Assembly (NCBI RefSeq): GCF_030913705.1
Contig: NZ_CP133190.1
Span: 2,991,501-3,055,500 of the forward strand
Length of the DNA stretch: 64,000 nt
Reading direction: 5' to 3'
Source: Anaerocolumna sp. MB42-C2
GTDB taxonomy: Bacteria; Bacillota; Clostridia; Lachnospirales; Lachnospiraceae
The notes beneath the pieces were generated by a model. It saw only the letters and a list, made by a program, of their open reading frames with translations. It was not told the DNA's origin and did no database searches. Within the stretch, counting starts at the first letter, position 1. Every line of letters starts with the position of its first letter. Positions 61,179-64,000 of the stretch are shown in pieces. The position numbers were made by a program, and so were the translations under genes.

Positions 61179-62276
61179 TTAAAGAAGCATCTGGCGAATA
61201 TCCTCCAGTAATTTATTAATATTATCTTTATTTAAACTGTAATATATTTTATTCGCATCTTTCTCAAGTTTTATCAGATTCTCAGTTATCAGACTTTTCA
61301 TATGATAAGATATTGTTGAAGTGGAAAGATTGAACGCATTTGCAATTTCAAATCCATAAGCCGGTTTGTCTTTTATATATTTCAGGATTTCAAATTTACT
61401 TTTATCGCTTAGTAGTTTCAGCACATTATTTAATTTTTCACTGTTAACTTCTGCCGGTTTAAAATATAAATTTGAATCTAATATGACTCCAAGTCTGATA
61501 ACATCCGGCTTATTTTCGTTCTCATCCTTAATGCTGAACGAAATTGACTGTGGCATAAATATGGTTGGTAAGATATAAGTGCCCTCTTCATTATATTTCC
61601 ATCTTATGTTCGTATAATCCTGCAGCTCTTTTAGCAGGTCGGCTCTGCACATATAATCGGTCCAATATTCATAAAACTCCGTCTCCAGTTTCTTTACTTC
61701 GTTACGGCATTCTTTCAGTAACTTTATTATCCCCTTTAGTATACTGCAGACTTCTTCAATATGCTTCTCACGTTCCAGATAAACCTGAACGATCTTCCAC
61801 TTATCTTCCGTAGATAAATCTGCTGTATCCATGCACCGCACTAAATCCTCAAAAGATTCCGCTTTTCTTTCTTCTCCTGATTCTCCTATGTAGTAGTATT
61901 GGGATAATATGTCATCAAATTCCTTAATAATCTGAGAACCGCTTTTCCCTTTGGCATCTTCTTCATATTCCTTTAAAGTACAAAATTGTACAGCCGAATA
62001 GATTGGTAAAAGATAATTCGATATACTCATTTTTGAATTACCAAGTTCTTTAAAGTAAAAGTCCAGTTTGTCTTTTTCAAACCTCATATTTTCTGTTACA
62101 TAATAATATATCTTAAGAATAAGGTCATATCTTTCCTTATAAAGTTCTTTGCTGTAATCAAATTTACCGTAACCTTTCTGTTTCATCTCTTCATATGAAA
62201 TAGAATTGGCATAATAAAATAATAGATTATTTGCTTCTTCCACATAGTTTATTTCTTTTTTAACCGTAACCTGCAA
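61179..62276 (-). CDS. Transcriptional regulator with C-terminal ArsR-type HTH
   Basis: 365 aa. The first ~270 residues are helical, rich in charged residues, and have no family I can name. The last ~85 form a winged helix of ArsR type: NVLKLLSDKSKFEILKYIKDKPAYGFEIANAFNLSTSTISYHMKSLITENLIKLEKDANKIYYSLN. It follows the MFS gene by 18 bases. Such regulator-transporter pairs are common in clostridia, where the long N-terminal domain probably senses a ligand. Confidence 0.85.
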   Translation of the reverse strand: MQVTVKKEINYVEEANNLLFYYANSISYEEMKQKGYGKFDYSKELYKERYDLILKIYYYVTENMRFEKDKLDFYFKELGNSKMSISNYLLPIYSAVQFCTLKEYEEDAKGKSGSQIIKEFDDILSQYYYIGESGEERKAESFEDLVRCMDTADLSTEDKWKIVQVYLEREKHIEEVCSILKGIIKLLKECRNEVKKLETEFYEYWTDYMCRADLLKELQDYTNIRWKYNEEGTYILPTIFMPQSISFSIKDENENKPDVIRLGVILDSNLYFKPAEVNSEKLNNVLKLLSDKSKFEILKYIKDKPAYGFEIANAFNLSTSTISYHMKSLITENLIKLEKDANKIYYSLNKDNINKLLEDIRQMLL

Positions 62277-62294
62277 GTATATCCCTCATTTCTT

Positions 62295-63560
62295 CTACTC
62301 AAATCTTACCTTTTTTAAATAAAGAATGATAAAAAATATCATACTAAGTCCCCCGATCGCATAAAAAATAACTGATACTGATACGATTTTGGTGAGAATA
62401 CCTATTAGGAAAGAAACAACCGGTATTGCCCCCACACAGCCGGAACTCATAATAGCTCCCACTCTCGCTAAATATTCACTATCTACCTGTTTCATAAATT
62501 GTACATTTAACGCTGATATCAGCAAGGATAAAGCACAACCCGTAATCAGGGAAGTAATAATGCAGACCGCATAAACTATAAGCTTATAGTAACTTAAATA
62601 ACCGCATAAGACAAGAACCAGATAATAAAAACTTAATAATATTCCCCCCATAAAAACAATTACCCTGGTATTTAATTTTTTCGCCGCATAAGGATAAAGA
62701 GCTGAACCGATACCCAATCCCGCCGTCATACCAAAAGAGAGAACCGATAGCATTAATTCCCCCTGTTTTAAAACATTTTTAATCAACGGCGCCTGCAAGG
62801 AATTAAGGGGAACCAAGATTGCATTTGCAACCATTGCCAATAATACAAAATTAAAAATAATGGAATTCTTTTTTAAATAAATTATTCCGCCCTTTAAAGT
62901 ATCAAGATATTCATTAAAATTTATCTTTTGATAAGTATTTATATCTTCACCCGTTTTAATAAATAATATAATAACCGCTGATCCAAAAAATGTAACAGCG
63001 TCAGTAAAAATTGCCGTATGGATACCGAAAAGTGCAATAATACCTCCGGCTAATGCAAGACCTGCCAATTCTATAACATTTGTCAATGTAGAATTCAGCG
63101 ATAAACCGAAATCATAACATTCTTTATCCAATATCTTAGGTAAGACAGCCGTACCTGCCGGCCCTCTGAAAGCTTCCGCACTTGATATTACTAATGTAAA
63201 GGCAAGGAGAATCCAGGGATTTAACAGGTGCAGCAAAAATAATACGGCTACCAGACTTACGCTAACTCCCCGTATGATATCATTTAAAACCATAACCGTC
63301 TTCTTATTCCAGTTTTCCACCATTGCGCCGGCAAACGGCTGCAGAAAAATAGTAGGCACCCGGTTAATACCAAATATAATAGCAGACCAGGCCGCACTTC
63401 CTGTTAAGGAATAGACTAACCAGGTAAAAGCCACATAATCTATAGAATCCCCGAACCGATTAATTACATTTGCAAAAATAAGTTTCATATATTCTTTTTG
63501 CCGAAATACATCTCCGTAACCAACAGTCATACGACCTTTTGCACAATTTTCATCACTCAT
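62295..63560 (-). CDS. MFS transporter (enterobactin-exporter/EntS-like)
   Basis: 421 aa from MSDENCAKGRMTVGYGDVFR. About 12 membrane helices are visible, starting KLIFANVINRFGDSIDYVAFTWLVYSLTGSAAWSAIIFGINRVPTIFLQPFAGAMVENWNKKTVMVLNDIIRG. This is the MFS_3 pattern, in which motif A after TM2 is degenerate. It is an exporter of unknown compound. GGGGGAC upstream is slightly far from the ATG, so the start may be within a few codons. Operon with the ArsR-type regulator. Confidence 0.88.
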   Translation of the reverse strand: MSDENCAKGRMTVGYGDVFRQKEYMKLIFANVINRFGDSIDYVAFTWLVYSLTGSAAWSAIIFGINRVPTIFLQPFAGAMVENWNKKTVMVLNDIIRGVSVSLVAVLFLLHLLNPWILLAFTLVISSAEAFRGPAGTAVLPKILDKECYDFGLSLNSTLTNVIELAGLALAGGIIALFGIHTAIFTDAVTFFGSAVIILFIKTGEDINTYQKINFNEYLDTLKGGIIYLKKNSIIFNFVLLAMVANAILVPLNSLQAPLIKNVLKQGELMLSVLSFGMTAGLGIGSALYPYAAKKLNTRVIVFMGGILLSFYYLVLVLCGYLSYYKLIVYAVCIITSLITGCALSLLISALNVQFMKQVDSEYLARVGAIMSSGCVGAIPVVSFLIGILTKIVSVSVIFYAIGGLSMIFFIILYLKKVRFE

Positions 63561-63610
63561 ATACGGTATAGTCCCCCTGATTAAATATTTACCAAATATT
63601 TGGTTACCAT

Positions 63611-63658
63611 ATTTTAACATTATATTCGATATATGTCAATCAATATATTTGATATTGA
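63611..63658 (-). promoter_or_regulatory. Promoter and operator of the MFS operon
   Basis: TTGACA (63639-63634), 17 bases, TAAAAT (63616-63611). Directly upstream lies TCAATAT-ATTTG-ATATTGA (63640-63658), a perfect 7-5-7 palindrome suited to the ArsR-type regulator encoded downstream. Confidence 0.6.
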
Positions 63659-63746
63659 TAAAACATTGAACAATTCCGGCTGTGGTTGAATTGTATCATT
63701 AGGCTGAACTATACTATAGCAGCTTTTTGTTTCGATCTTTACATAC

Positions 63747-63789
63747 AGCAACCCCCAATGTTCACCTACTAAACATTGGGGGTTGCTGC
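63747..63789 (-). terminator. Strong hairpin at end of the right-hand operon
   Basis: CAGCAACCCCCAATGTT and its exact complement around a 9-base loop. It lies just beyond the remnant permease gene read on the minus strand. Confidence 0.65.
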
Positions 63790-63797
63790 CTTATCAA

Positions 63798-64000
63798 TTA
63801 TTCCTCTTTTTTTCCAATTTTAAGTCTTAATGCGGTATTAAACAAATAAGTATCCACTCCATTTGTGCAGGATCCATCTGACCGGAACGGGACTGAATCT
63901 GACCGATCATGTTCTCCACCGGATCGGAAGGAAACATTCGGGGTATAAAAAATATAAAAGTAATACCAATCCACACGGTCAACAAATAGGTTAAAAATCT
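63798..64000 (-). pseudogene. Remnant of an OppB/DppB-type ABC permease, cut by window edge
   Basis: The minus strand from the edge reads RFLTYLLTVWIGITFIFFIP, then RMFPSDPVENMIGQIQSRSG and QMDPAQMEW, which is the N-terminal part of an oligopeptide permease. It stops a few codons later (63827). In another frame the sequence continues VDTYLFNTALRLKIGKKEE and stops at 63798, which looks like the very end of a transporter. A deletion seems to have fused a permease start to another end out of frame. Start lies beyond 64000. Confidence 0.55.

Noticed and set aside
1..64000. CRISPR array, rRNA or tRNA genes
   Set aside because: No regularly spaced repeats and no tRNA or rRNA signatures found by eye on either strand.

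Overview
The window looks like chromosome of a low-GC, anaerobic, spore-forming Clostridia, most likely a Lachnospiraceae-type organism. The grounds are AT-rich DNA with strong AGGAGG ribosome sites, a cotJABC spore-coat operon, a c-di-GMP-I riboswitch, and families common in that group (TIGR04076, LDCC-motif, DUF6273, DUF2804, MutS2-like). I see no rRNA, tRNA or CRISPR array.

Layout. 0-28 kb is an accessory zone of small stand-alone genes, mostly on the minus strand: GNAT acetyltransferases, a methyltransferase, a transglutaminase, TIGR04076, MazG-like, PNPOx-like, APH kinases, GyrI/DUF3781. At least five decayed genes are mixed in, and a short GGGAAGTT motif recurs between genes from 17.1 to 23.9 kb. 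Within this zone, 5.6-9.9 kb is a lantibiotic-immunity module (a GC-richer two-component system plus an AT-rich EFG-type ABC transporter), followed by an HTH-phosphoribosyltransferase regulator. MocR/LysE and PadR/EmrB-type pairs follow.

From 29.4 to 35.8 kb a 6.4-kb element carrying a large serine recombinase splits the spore-coat manganese catalase gene cotJC. Precise excision would rejoin the reading frame, so it resembles the skin element of sigK. Its cargo (Rieske-FAD oxidoreductase, tocopherol-cyclase-like, TauE, YitT) is not phage-like. cotJB and cotJA lie upstream, then a PAS-GGDEF-EAL gene behind a GEMM riboswitch.

From 38.8 to 44.1 kb there is a candidate peptide quorum-sensing locus: a 52-aa exported peptide precursor divergent from three tandem HTH-TPR receptors and an ABC transporter, with shared palindromic operators. 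Then comes a MutS2 paralogue lacking the Smr domain, behind a leader peptide and an intrinsic terminator, which suggests attenuation.

46.8-60 kb is a metal-homeostasis block: a DUF326 Cys-rich protein, an LDCC mini-protein with a two-component system, a lipoprotein, CopA, ArsR-ZntA, and a Ca2+-type P-ATPase. The right end has DUF2804, an ArsR-like regulator with its MFS transporter, and a permease remnant. A ~163-bp element with terminal inverted repeats and 8-bp target duplications (three full copies, one eroded) is scattered through the window.
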